From Chlorobiaceae bacterium (GTDB lineage: Bacteria > Bacteroidota > Chlorobiia > Chlorobiales > Chlorobiaceae): a stretch of 64,000 nucleotides of DNA. This document shows, piece by piece, positions 56,414 to 64,000 of this stretch. Under the pieces are notes generated by a model that saw only the letters and a list, made by a program, of their open reading frames with translations, was not told where the DNA came from and searched no databases. Location: NCBI GenBank assembly GCA_012972825.1, contig JABDHL010000032.1, forward strand, positions 1 to 64,000, in the 5' to 3' direction. A program made the position numbers and the translations under genes. Positions within the stretch are counted from its first letter, which is position 1; the number at the start of each line of letters is the position of its first letter.

Positions 56414-58267
56414 TTACGCTGCCCGTTCGGGGTGGTCGCTGCAGTAACGGTCGATAAGGCGGAGAAAGCGACGGCCATAGCGCTCAAGCTTGGTCTCTCC
56501 GACTCCCGAAACCGAAAGCATGGTTTCAGCGCTCCTTGGAACAATTGAAGCCATATCATGAAGCGAACGATCCGAAAAAACCACGTACGGCGGAATCCCC
56601 TGCTCCTGGGCTATCTGCTTGCGCAGTATCCTGAGCAGTTCAAACAGCTGTTGATCACAGCCTTCTGCCGGCGCTTCAGCCCTTCCGTAACTCTCTTTTT
56701 CTCTCCTCTTATCGACAATATGATCTTCAATATGATCCGCAACCCGCACCATGGCGATGCTCTCTTCTTGCTTTAGAATCTGCACACCCTTCGGCAGCAG
56801 AAACAGTGTCGGATAGAGCCCTTCCGATTTTGCAATAGCTTTCTGTGCCAGAAGCTCATCAACAAGCTGCCTCCAGTACTGTTTACTGCGCCCTTTGCCT
56901 ACTCCATAGGTTTTGAGCCGGTCATGTCCGAAATCACGGATTTTCCGGTTCCTGCTTCCAAGCACGATATCCACAATATGCATTGCTCCAAACCGCTCTT
57001 CAGTGCGGACAATGGCTGAAAGCAGCATCTGTGCATCACGGGTGCAGTCCACCGCTTCACGTGTGCCGAGGCAGATGTCGCAGGAGCTGCAGTTCTCAAG
57101 GGGATAGTGTTCCCCAAAATAATCAAGCAGGCTTCTGCGCCGGCAGACCGAGGTCGACGCAAACGAAATAACCTTCGAAAGAGCTGCAAACGCTCTTTTC
57201 CGTTCAGTGTCGTCAGTCATCCCATCTATAAAAAAGCGCAGCTTGCTGATATCGCCCTGTGCAAACAGGAGCGTGCACTGCGCCGTCTCACCGTCGCGCC
57301 CGGCCCTGCCGGTCTCCTGATAGTAATTCTCAATGCTTTTGGGAAGATCGGCATGAATCACAAACCGGACATTGGACTTGTCAATGCCCATACCGAACGC
57401 GATGGTCGCCACAATCACCTCCACCTCGTCGCGAATGAACGCCTCCTGATGTCGTTGACGATCGTCATCACTGAGGCCGGCATGGTAAGGAAGCGCACGG
57501 AACCCTCTTGCCTTGAGCATGGCTGCCGTCTCGTCAACGCTTTTGCGGCTGGTCCGATAAATAATGCCGGCCTTTCCAGCATTTTTTTTTATCAGCGAAA
57601 CAAGCTGGATATCAGCATGTTCTTTGAACCGGACGTCATAGAAAAGGTTTGGCCTGTCAAACGAAGCCCTGACGACAAGTGGAGTGCGCAGAGCTAGCTT
57701 GTCCAGAATATCCTGCTGCACAAGGTGGGTCGCTGTAGCGGTAAACGCAGCTACAGGCAGGTCAGGAAACAGGGTGACAAGATCGGACAGCGACAGATAG
57801 TCCGGCCGGAAATCGTGTCCCCACTCCGATATGCAGTGAGCTTCATCAATCACCGCCATGCTGATTTTCACCCTCCCGAGCATCTGCCTGAAGTGGTCAA
57901 GCACAAACCGTTCAGGTGCGACATAAATCAGGTCGAGGGAGTTTGCAAGCAGCTCCTGCGTCACTCTGTCACGCTCATCAGGCAAAAGAGAGCTGTTGAG
58001 AAATGCGGCACGAATCCCGTTAGCCCTCGCCCCGTCAACCTGGTCTTTCATCAATGAGATGAGCGGGCTTATCACCATACAGGTACCCGCCATAAGAACG
58101 GCAGGGAGCTGGTAGCAGAGCGATTTTCCTCCACCGGTCGGCATGACGGCGAAAACATCCCTCTTCTCAAGGATTGCCCGAACTATCTGTTCCTGGTTAG
58201 GCCGAAACTCGCGAAACCCGAACACCTTGCGAAGCGCAGCAGACACATCGGCTTCGCTCTGGGGCAT
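56414..58267 (-). CDS. recQ: ATP-dependent DNA helicase RecQ
   Basis: I use ATG 58267 (617 residues), which overlaps the ftsA-like stop by one base (TGATG). Parts include FRPNQEQIVRAIL, Walker A MPTGGGKSLCYQLPAVL, DEAH in IDEAHCISEWGHDFRPDY, QETGRAGRDG, the RQC zinc site (CSSCDIC with an upstream Cys) and an HRDC domain near the end (FSDRSLHDMASIVPRSAE). It unwinds 3'-tailed duplexes during recombination repair. It may be co-translated with the ftsA homologue. Confidence 0.95.
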   Translation of the reverse strand: MPQSEADVSAALRKVFGFREFRPNQEQIVRAILEKRDVFAVMPTGGGKSLCYQLPAVLMAGTCMVISPLISLMKDQVDGARANGIRAAFLNSSLLPDERDRVTQELLANSLDLIYVAPERFVLDHFRQMLGRVKISMAVIDEAHCISEWGHDFRPDYLSLSDLVTLFPDLPVAAFTATATHLVQQDILDKLALRTPLVVRASFDRPNLFYDVRFKEHADIQLVSLIKKNAGKAGIIYRTSRKSVDETAAMLKARGFRALPYHAGLSDDDRQRHQEAFIRDEVEVIVATIAFGMGIDKSNVRFVIHADLPKSIENYYQETGRAGRDGETAQCTLLFAQGDISKLRFFIDGMTDDTERKRAFAALSKVISFASTSVCRRRSLLDYFGEHYPLENCSSCDICLGTREAVDCTRDAQMLLSAIVRTEERFGAMHIVDIVLGSRNRKIRDFGHDRLKTYGVGKGRSKQYWRQLVDELLAQKAIAKSEGLYPTLFLLPKGVQILKQEESIAMVRVADHIEDHIVDKRREKESYGRAEAPAEGCDQQLFELLRILRKQIAQEQGIPPYVVFSDRSLHDMASIVPRSAETMLSVSGVGETKLERYGRRFLRLIDRYCSDHPERAA

Positions 58268-59601
58268 CACAGCTTTTCCCACCACTCCTGAAGCCCGTCA
58301 ACAACTTTTTTCCAGGCAACGTTCTTCTCCTGCACCGCAGAAACATCCTCACTCCCTTGAGAGGCTTTACTCTTGGGCTCAGCAATCTCAGGCACTGCCG
58401 CTGACGTCGCAAAACTGTTCTTCCCTGACATATTGTTCCGATAAACATAAGCCACAAGACCCAGAGCAGTAGCATCCACCGCGCTGTTGACGGCACCGAT
58501 CCTGTTCATTCCCCCCGCTGCACCTTCCGCATACCCGATGCGGACATCAAGACCAAGAACAAGCTGGGCAAGCTCCACCGCTCCCTGCAGCAGCGAGCCC
58601 CCTCCGGTAAGGATGACGCCGGCATTGATTGCCTCATAGGAGCCCGATGCCATCAAGGCATCCCGCACAAGCTCCAGAATCTCCATCATCCTCGCCTCAA
58701 TGATCAGGTTCAGCAGGCTCCTCTGAACTGTTTTCTGCGGATAACCCTCGCAGGCCTCAATAACAATATCCTCATTCCCGCTGCTTATACGGCTGTCCGC
58801 GCAGCCATGCTTTATTTTCAGATGCTCTGCAATCTCTTCATCGACCTGCAGCCCATGAGCAATATCAAGCGTGATGTCATTGGCCGCTACCGTTATAACC
58901 TCTGAATAATGAATCGCCCCGCCAAGAAAAAGAGTGACCTCGGTGGTTCCTGCCCCGATATCAATAACAGCAACGCCGCCCCTTTTCTCCCGCTCTTTGA
59001 TGACCGCCATACCCAGAGCAACAGGCTTGAACGTCAGCCCGACAATCTTCAGGCCGGCCCTCTCAACGCACTGCCTGATATTGCGGATCTTTGTTTTCAA
59101 CCCCACAACAATGTAGACGCTCCCTCTCATGGTCATGCCGGCCATGCCTGTCGGATCAAGCAGCCTGTCCTGATCGTCGACGATGAACTCCTGGGGAATC
59201 ACATGGATAATCTCATGGTTGATGTCCAGATTCTGGATATTGGCCCTCGCCTTCTCCAGAAACCGGTGCACATCCGACTCATTGACAATACCCGACTGGT
59301 TGATGCTGATTTCCGAGCTGCTCTGAATGCAATGCACATGCGCGCCCGAAAGCGCGACATTGACGCCGTGAATCACAATCGATGATGCACGTTCAGCCTC
59401 GGCAACTGCAGCCTTGATGGCAGCCACCGTCTTATTGATGTTCACAACGGCAGCACGCCTGATGCCCTCCGAATGCGCAAAGCCCTCGGCAAGCACCTTA
59501 AGGCTGCCGGACGCATCCTGTTCAGCCACGGCAATGCACACCTTTGAAGTACCTATATCAAGACCAACAGCAATATTGGTTTCCGGCATTAATTCCCGCA
59601 T
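58267..59601 (-). CDS. ftsA: Cell-division protein FtsA homologue
   Basis: This 444-residue protein of the actin/HSP70 fold has GLDIGTSKVCIAVAE, a 1C-type insertion with QSSSEISINQSGIV, HVIPQEFIVDDQ, the ATP-binding VIDIGAGTTEVTLF, and ILTGGGSLLQGAVEL. The last residues (KKVVDGLQEWWEKL) make an amphipathic helix like the membrane anchor of FtsA. It would tether FtsZ to the membrane. It sits away from ftsZ and ftsQ, next to recQ; it may be the only or a second FtsA. Start ATG 59589, four codons later, is also possible. Confidence 0.9.
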   Translation of the reverse strand: MRELMPETNIAVGLDIGTSKVCIAVAEQDASGSLKVLAEGFAHSEGIRRAAVVNINKTVAAIKAAVAEAERASSIVIHGVNVALSGAHVHCIQSSSEISINQSGIVNESDVHRFLEKARANIQNLDINHEIIHVIPQEFIVDDQDRLLDPTGMAGMTMRGSVYIVVGLKTKIRNIRQCVERAGLKIVGLTFKPVALGMAVIKEREKRGGVAVIDIGAGTTEVTLFLGGAIHYSEVITVAANDITLDIAHGLQVDEEIAEHLKIKHGCADSRISSGNEDIVIEACEGYPQKTVQRSLLNLIIEARMMEILELVRDALMASGSYEAINAGVILTGGGSLLQGAVELAQLVLGLDVRIGYAEGAAGGMNRIGAVNSAVDATALGLVAYVYRNNMSGKNSFATSAAVPEIAEPKSKASQGSEDVSAVQEKNVAWKKVVDGLQEWWEKL

Positions 59602-59635
59602 GATTAAAAAAATATCCTCCCCCCATCACCCCCTT

Positions 59636-59687
59636 CCATGTCATCCCTCACTCCCCCCCATGTCATCCCGACAACGGAGGGATCTCT
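59636..59687. repeat. REP-like extragenic repeat (possible)
   Basis: The word CCATGTCATCCC occurs twice, about 22 bases apart, and the second copy continues as CGACAACGGAGGGATCTCT. This GTCATCCC...GGAGGGATCTC pattern is reminiscent of short extragenic repeats found in many bacterial genomes. It lies in the 95-base gap between the YdcF and FtsA-like genes. Confidence 0.4.
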
Positions 59688-59696
59688 CTTTCCTCC

Positions 59697-60452
59697 TCAC
59701 CTCACCAACCCCCGACACCAATAATAAACCCACCCGATCATCTCACGCAAAGCCGTCTCCGACTGCGCAAGCGCCGACCCATTGGGCAGATAGCTTAATA
59801 CCGTCAATTGAGCCGTATCATCAACCTGATAATCCACCCTGTAGGGCACAACCCTGAACCCCTCCTTTTCAAACAGCAGAAGAGCCCTCGGCATATGATA
59901 GGCACTGGTTACAAGAATAATGTTTTTTCTTCTATCCAGCAACTTCCCTGCTGCCGCAGCCTCCTCGGCGGTATTACCCACTCTCTCTGTCAACCGGATC
60001 GCCTTGTGAGGAACGCCAAGCTGCACCGCCCTCTTTGCCAGCAGCTCCCCTTCTGGAATTCTGTCGGGCCTCCACGGAATCTGCCCGCGGGTAAACACAA
60101 GCACCGGCGCCCTCCCGGCCTTAAAAAGGTCAATTCCTCCCTCAAACCGGTCAACAGCATCACCCCACTCCCCTAACGGAGCCCCGTCAACCTGATGAAG
60201 CATCCCGCTCAGCACAACAATAGCATCGGCTTTCACAACCCCGCGGACAGCAGCTCTCCTGGCCGGCCCCTCAACAAACCGCATCAGCGCATTGCTGACA
60301 AGCGGCATACTGAACATCCACAATACCAGCACTCCGGACCACAGCAACAACCTTTTACGCAGAACAACTCCCCCTACCAGACATATCAGGCTCAACCCCA
60401 GAGGAAGCAGAAACAACGGAAGAATTTTATTAACAAGCAGCATACACCACAT
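59697..60452 (-). CDS. YdcF/ElyC/SanA-family (DUF218) membrane protein
   Basis: This 251-residue protein has two N-terminal membrane segments (about residues 8-28 and 33-53). A DUF218 domain follows, with DAIVVLSGMLHQVDGAPLGEWGDAV, APVLVFTRGQIPWRPDRIPEG and ITLVTSAYHMPRAL-type sequence (NIILVTSAYHMPRALLLFEK). This layout matches ElyC, which affects undecaprenyl-phosphate use in E. coli envelope synthesis, but the enzyme activity of the family is not established. It lies 71 bases from the aminotransferase gene. Confidence 0.85.
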   Translation of the reverse strand: MWCMLLVNKILPLFLLPLGLSLICLVGGVVLRKRLLLWSGVLVLWMFSMPLVSNALMRFVEGPARRAAVRGVVKADAIVVLSGMLHQVDGAPLGEWGDAVDRFEGGIDLFKAGRAPVLVFTRGQIPWRPDRIPEGELLAKRAVQLGVPHKAIRLTERVGNTAEEAAAAGKLLDRRKNIILVTSAYHMPRALLLFEKEGFRVVPYRVDYQVDDTAQLTVLSYLPNGSALAQSETALREMIGWVYYWCRGLVR

Positions 60453-60523
60453 TTTTCCTATAAATATACACTGACCGGAAGTGACAACAAAATTGCTTGT
60501 TTAGCTGTCATCTCCTCGCTTCT

Positions 60524-61696
60524 TTACACCGCTTCCTGCATTACCTCCCCTAAAACCAGAGTCGTCTTCTCAATATCCTCTTCTCGAAGAGTCGGATGAA
60601 CAAGAAACATCAGACTCGTCTCCCCAAGCTCCCGGGCAGCCGCCAGCCGTTCAGCAGGTCGCCATCCCGTATGGTCAAATGCTTTTTCAAGATACATTTC
60701 CGAACACGATCCGCTGTAGCACGGCACTCCCCTTCTGTTAATCTCAACAAGTATCCTCTCCCGACTCCATCCCTCCTTAAGAGCGCGCGGCTCAACAAAC
60801 ACATAGCATTTATAAGCCGCATGCTCCACCCACTCAGGCACAACGGGCACCCGTAATCCGGGAATCCCGCGAGCGGCACTCCATATCCTGTCAGCGTTTC
60901 TCCGGCGTTCAGCCGTCCACTCTGCCATGCGCTGCAGCTGTATCCTGCCGATAACGGCCTGCATTTCAATCATTCGGTAATTCGATCCGAACGACTCATG
61001 CACCCAGCGAAACCCTGGCGGATGTTCCCGTTCATAAACCGCATTCCACGATTTCCCATGATCCTTGTACTCCCATATTGTTGACCACAGCTGCCGGTTG
61101 TTGGTGGTGACCATCCCCCCTTCTCCGCCGGTGGTCATAATCTTGTCCTGGCAGAACGACCAGGCGGCAATGTCTCCAAGCGATCCTGCCGGTCGTCCTT
61201 TATAACGTGCCCCATGTGCCTGTGCGCAATCCTCTATCACAAAAAGTCCATGTTTATGAGCAAGCTGTGTTACAGCATCCATATCGCACGGCCACCCTGC
61301 GAGATGGACGCAGATCACTGCTTTTGTCTTGGCACTCAGCACCTTTTCGATCGTTTCGGCTGTAATGTTCTGGCTCTCACGGTCAACATCGGCAAACACC
61401 GGAATTGCGCCCACGGCTACAATGCATGAGGCCGAAGCTATAAAGCTGCGCGAAGTGACCACCACTTCATCCCCCTGCCCGATTCCCAGGGCCCTGAGCG
61501 CAATTTCAAGCGCCAGGGTGCCGTTGGCGAGCGCTACGGCGTAGCTGCATCCGCTCCATGCGGCAAACTCCTTCTCAAATTCGCGGCACTCGTGACCGGT
61601 CCAGGAGTTTACCTTATTGGATAAGAGAACACGGGTAACAGCATCGGCCTCTTCAGTGGTGTATGAAGGCCATGCGGGAAAAGAGGTATTGAGCAT
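60524..61696 (-). CDS. DegT/DnrJ/EryC1/StrS aminotransferase (EPS locus)
   Basis: This 390-residue PLP sugar aminotransferase is distinct from the copy at 2.6 kb. It has LANGTLALEIALRALGIGQGDEV, the IEDCAQAHGARYKGRPAG segment with the cofactor Asp, and the lysine in WSFCQDKIMTTGGEGGM. FGSNYRMIEMQAVIGRIQL is typical of perosamine- and UDP-sugar-type enzymes. It probably makes an amino sugar nucleotide for the neighbouring exopolysaccharide system. It lies 92 bases after the EpsI gene on the same strand. Confidence 0.9.
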   Translation of the reverse strand: MLNTSFPAWPSYTTEEADAVTRVLLSNKVNSWTGHECREFEKEFAAWSGCSYAVALANGTLALEIALRALGIGQGDEVVVTSRSFIASASCIVAVGAIPVFADVDRESQNITAETIEKVLSAKTKAVICVHLAGWPCDMDAVTQLAHKHGLFVIEDCAQAHGARYKGRPAGSLGDIAAWSFCQDKIMTTGGEGGMVTTNNRQLWSTIWEYKDHGKSWNAVYEREHPPGFRWVHESFGSNYRMIEMQAVIGRIQLQRMAEWTAERRRNADRIWSAARGIPGLRVPVVPEWVEHAAYKCYVFVEPRALKEGWSRERILVEINRRGVPCYSGSCSEMYLEKAFDHTGWRPAERLAAARELGETSLMFLVHPTLREEDIEKTTLVLGEVMQEAV

Positions 61697-61788
61697 TGTA
61701 TGTTTATAGCAAATTCTTCGTTAGAGCCGCCCGTCGACATCCTGTCGTGGCAGAACAGCGTTAACGTCGCAGATAGCGCAGGGTAAGT

Positions 61789-62463
61789 TTAATAATCCCC
61801 GACACCAGTCAGGAAAAGGCGGGTTGAGGGTGAAACACTTTGTAAATAAGCTTTGATATAGTCGATATGGGCCGTCGAAGGAGGGTCACTCTCTCGGCGC
61901 CACGTGGATATGCGAACCATGAGGTTGTCAGGAATATCACCGATGAGGATTCGTGGCACTTCTTTGAAACGCTGTGTCATGGGGATGTTTTTTTGGAGTG
62001 CGGCGTCGTGGATTCCTCCGTTGACTCTCCAGTAGATGACATCTTCGATCATATCTCCGTAGCGGCCTTCGAATGTAACGACATCAAGCTTCTGCTCACC
62101 AACCATAACTGAACTGTTCCGGGGCGTAGAGACATGAAATCCATGTGCATTATAGCAAACTTCCTGAGGGTGTCCTGCTTGATGAAAACCGTCGAAACTC
62201 CAGGTCATGACGATAGAGGCAGCCTTTCCATCGGCACGCTTATAGATTTGAGTAGCAGCCAGGTCGTATGGAGCGTTCTGGGCACTTGGATCCACCGTTG
62301 AACCGGGAACTGACTGCCAGCCTTCGGGATGTTGCTTTATGATGCTTTGCAGATCAGGTTTCGCTCCCTTAGAAGGGTTCTGCCTGATGTGAACCAGTAT
62401 CTCAGAGCAAATAAGCATGAGTCCAAACACTATAGCGAGAAAAGTGTATTTAGTCGGCCGCAT
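61789..62463 (-). CDS. epsI: Exosortase-associated protein EpsI (DUF3485)
   Basis: I start at ATG 62463 (224 residues). A single membrane segment or signal at residues 5-24 is followed by the DUF3485/EpsI domain with MTWSFDGFHQAGHPQEVCYNAHGF, DVVTFEGRYGDMIEDVIYWR and a late LMVRISTWRRES. EpsI proteins always travel with exosortases, often as a separate or fused C-terminal partner. The gene overlaps the exosortase by 14 bases. It is likely part of an exopolysaccharide or PEP-CTERM sorting system. Confidence 0.85.
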   Translation of the reverse strand: MRPTKYTFLAIVFGLMLICSEILVHIRQNPSKGAKPDLQSIIKQHPEGWQSVPGSTVDPSAQNAPYDLAATQIYKRADGKAASIVMTWSFDGFHQAGHPQEVCYNAHGFHVSTPRNSSVMVGEQKLDVVTFEGRYGDMIEDVIYWRVNGGIHDAALQKNIPMTQRFKEVPRILIGDIPDNLMVRISTWRRESDPPSTAHIDYIKAYLQSVSPSTRLFLTGVGDY

Positions 62464-63313
62464 GAAAGCTCCCCGCATTAGGCTTTACAAGAGAGTTTGC
62501 AAAAAGCAATAATCTATCGATGAGTGTGAGGAGCAGAAGTGCCAGAATAAAAGCTGCAACGCCAACTGTCTCATGGAAAATGCTCTCGGCAAACCAATCC
62601 CCAACGTACCAGGTTGCAAGTACCAATAGCATCACCCGCATTAAATTGGTAAGTACCGCAACTGGAATGACACAGGCAACCATCAAAAAAATATGCAAAG
62701 GCTTTCTATTAACCCCCTTTCGAAGGTATAAAACAGAGAGTGCTGTCAATGAAAATATGGAATTCATACCCGAACACTCTTTGGTCACTGTGGCAACATA
62801 TTGACCAAAATAGAGGGTAACGCCGTTGGCGACAACAGGCAGAATTGTCGCGCTTAGCACTTTTGCTGAAAGTGCGGCTAAAGCGACAGCCAATTCAGAC
62901 GATAAAAGAGAAGGAGCAATCGAACCAAAGGTTACAATAACGATTCCAGCAACAGCGATGAAGTACGCTGATCGAAGATAGGCATTCGGAGCAAAGGCAG
63001 CTACCAAACCTGCCGCAATAAAAAACAACCCTAAAACCTCAACAACTAATGAAGGTGTCAGCCCACCGGTTAACAAGAAAAAACATCCAAAAACGAAAAA
63101 CACAGTTCCCAACAAAGGATGGCCCAATGCACTAGTGCGGAACGTTCCGACAATGCTCCTGCGTTCCATCCATAAGACCGCTAAAAGAGTCGGGAATAAC
63201 AACAGCAAGTCGTTTCCGAGAGTAAGCGTAAGAATGTACCTTTCTACCGAATGAAGCGTAACAGCAGCAAAAAGCAGCCAGAGAAACCAGGTGGCATGAG
63301 GTCTCAAACTCAT
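62450..63313 (-). CDS. Exosortase (EpsH family)
   Basis: I start at ATG 63313, which overlaps the upstream stop (ATGA), giving 287 residues with about eight membrane segments. The three catalytic residues are in place: Cys180 (TKECSGMNS), Arg226 (TNLMRVM) and His247 (IFHETVG). Exosortases cleave and process PEP-CTERM-type proteins and occur with exopolysaccharide genes. A longer open frame reaches 63475 but lacks family sequence. The subtype cannot be fixed by eye. Confidence 0.9.
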   Translation of the reverse strand: MSLRPHATWFLWLLFAAVTLHSVERYILTLTLGNDLLLLFPTLLAVLWMERRSIVGTFRTSALGHPLLGTVFFVFGCFFLLTGGLTPSLVVEVLGLFFIAAGLVAAFAPNAYLRSAYFIAVAGIVIVTFGSIAPSLLSSELAVALAALSAKVLSATILPVVANGVTLYFGQYVATVTKECSGMNSIFSLTALSVLYLRKGVNRKPLHIFLMVACVIPVAVLTNLMRVMLLVLATWYVGDWFAESIFHETVGVAAFILALLLLTLIDRLLLFANSLVKPNAGSFHAAD

Positions 63314-64000
63314 ACGCTTGCATAATGTTGCGTTACCACCAGCGCAGCCGCCAACGATAGTAAGATAAATAAAACAACAGTTACCCACCACCTGGGCAAA
63401 GGAGAACGAGCATAGAGATGGCTCAATCCGGTTCCAAGCAGCACTCCTGTCACAGCACTCGCCAGAACTATCCATACCTCAAGTATTGGCCAGACCAGCA
63501 TAATCTGCGTTCCCAGTATAAACAAGCTTACGAATGCACAGCACAAAATAAAAAACTTGATATAAGCAGGCACCCAATACTCAGATAACCATGCATCAAC
63601 GTTTTTCTCTACAGCCGGAACCTTCGGTGCAGGCCAGAACCTTGGAGCCCAAATACTGCCAAGCAGCACACTCACTGATGCCGATAATTGCAGCATGATA
63701 AATGCAAAAGTACCAGTAATCGATAAAACTAAAATCATGCGATGAAAGTTCATCCTCTCTGCACGCTCTGTATCTGGAAGAGGTAAAGCAGCAATCTTCC
63801 TGCCTGAAGCATCCTGGGCATACTCACCAAAATAAGTTATTGCAGCCTTGTCGAGCGCATCCTTCATTTTCTTCTGAATTACCATGTTGCGCATCTGTGA
63901 GCTTGCCATAGTGCGCGCAGCTTGCTCCGCCTGTTCCCCTGTTAAAGGAATTGGAACCGCGTTATGGAGCATCAAAATCATGGCAAACTTGTCCTGAACA
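63310..64000 (-). CDS. Membrane protein of the exosortase locus, truncated by the window edge
   Basis: The frame is open to the right edge of the window; the first visible ATG (63981) is preceded in frame by further codons (VQDKFA), so the true start may lie outside. The visible part has a soluble opening with GEQAEQAARTMASSQMRNMV, KKMKDALDKAAITYFGEYAQ, then four membrane segments (about residues 84-108, 137-157, 160-185 and 198-216 from that ATG). The opening resembles the C-terminal end of EpsD-type PpiC proteins seen in exosortase loci, but this is tentative. It overlaps the exosortase by ATGA. Confidence 0.6.
   Translation of the reverse strand, partial: VQDKFAMILMLHNAVPIPLTGEQAEQAARTMASSQMRNMVIQKKMKDALDKAAITYFGEYAQDASGRKIAALPLPDTERAERMNFHRMILVLSITGTFAFIMLQLSASVSVLLGSIWAPRFWPAPKVPAVEKNVDAWLSEYWVPAYIKFFILCCAFVSLFILGTQIMLVWPILEVWIVLASAVTGVLLGTGLSHLYARSPLPRWWVTVVLFILLSLAAALVVTQHYASV

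Noticed and set aside
62450-63475. Longer exosortase start at 63475
   Set aside because: The extra 54 residues are Cys-rich and polar, overlap the coding end of the upstream gene, and the ATGA-coupled ATG at 63313 gives a normal family N-terminus.

Overview
This window is ordinary bacterial chromosome of moderate G+C. It most resembles a green sulfur bacterium (Chlorobiaceae, Chlorobium/Pelodictyon type). That placement is an inference from gene families (DUF3127 OB-fold protein with an SSB-like tail, DUF4292 lipoprotein, extended S16, rpoN-hslV-hslU-aroQ gene run) and from overall composition. No photosynthesis or sulfur-oxidation marker lies in the window. No rRNA, CRISPR array, prophage or complete insertion sequence was seen. 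One tRNA (Cys, GCA) was found.

Layout. 0.3-2.3 kb: an orphan HigA-type antitoxin, rmuC and a DUF2127 membrane protein. 2.5-7.7 kb: tRNA-Cys, then a tight five-gene minus-strand operon encoding a lipid-flippase-like membrane protein, a GT-B transferase with sialyltransferase-like motifs, a CMP-sugar synthetase of the NeuA type, an iron-type alcohol dehydrogenase and a DegT/AHBA-fold aminotransferase. Together these look like a route to a CMP-activated acidic sugar, plus an alcohol-to-amine conversion like the KdnB/KdnA chemistry that makes 8-amino-Kdo. This is the most interesting system in the window. 7.9-12.6 kb: Pal lipoprotein, acyl-CoA synthetase, a MutY lacking its Fe-S cluster cysteines, and an Rpn-type nuclease. 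12.7-16.1 kb: the translation/secretion operon ffh-rpsP-rimM-trmD-rplS. 16.3-21.6 kb: heptose kinase, two START-domain proteins, a C-terminal processing protease, an extremely A+T-rich intergenic island and a RidA protein. 21.7-29.3 kb: a thiamine operon (TenI/ThiE-like, ThiE, ThiD), then ugd, a coiled-coil lipoprotein, an esterase, pepA and nrnA on the opposite strand. 29.5-34.6 kb: rlmN, an unknown gene, adk and priA. 34.6-35.1 kb: a gene-poor stretch with coding-like scraps. 35.1-41.1 kb: DoxX and TPR proteins facing a minus-strand operon DUF3109-rpoN-hslV-hslU-aroQ.

41.2-50.4 kb: folD, radA, an orphan MNT nucleotidyltransferase, a Lol-type permease, tatC, coaE with a small lipoprotein, sodB, a DUF4292 lipoprotein and an RlmI-like methyltransferase. 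50.5-60.5 kb, almost all minus strand: a 57-residue protein, an Arg/Asp-repeat secreted protein, a giant FAD/Fe-S lactate-dehydrogenase-like fusion overlapping an SDR gene and a DUF3127 gene, recQ overlapping an ftsA homologue, and a YdcF protein. 60.5-64 kb: a second DegT aminotransferase, then EpsI, an exosortase and a truncated membrane protein, which is the edge of an exopolysaccharide/exosortase locus continuing beyond the window.

Many genes overlap by 1-4 bases (ATGA, TGATG or TAATG), so the operon assignments are well supported. Envelope construction (Kdo-like sugar, heptose, UDP-glucuronate, exosortase polysaccharide, Lol, Pal, Tat) is the recurring theme.
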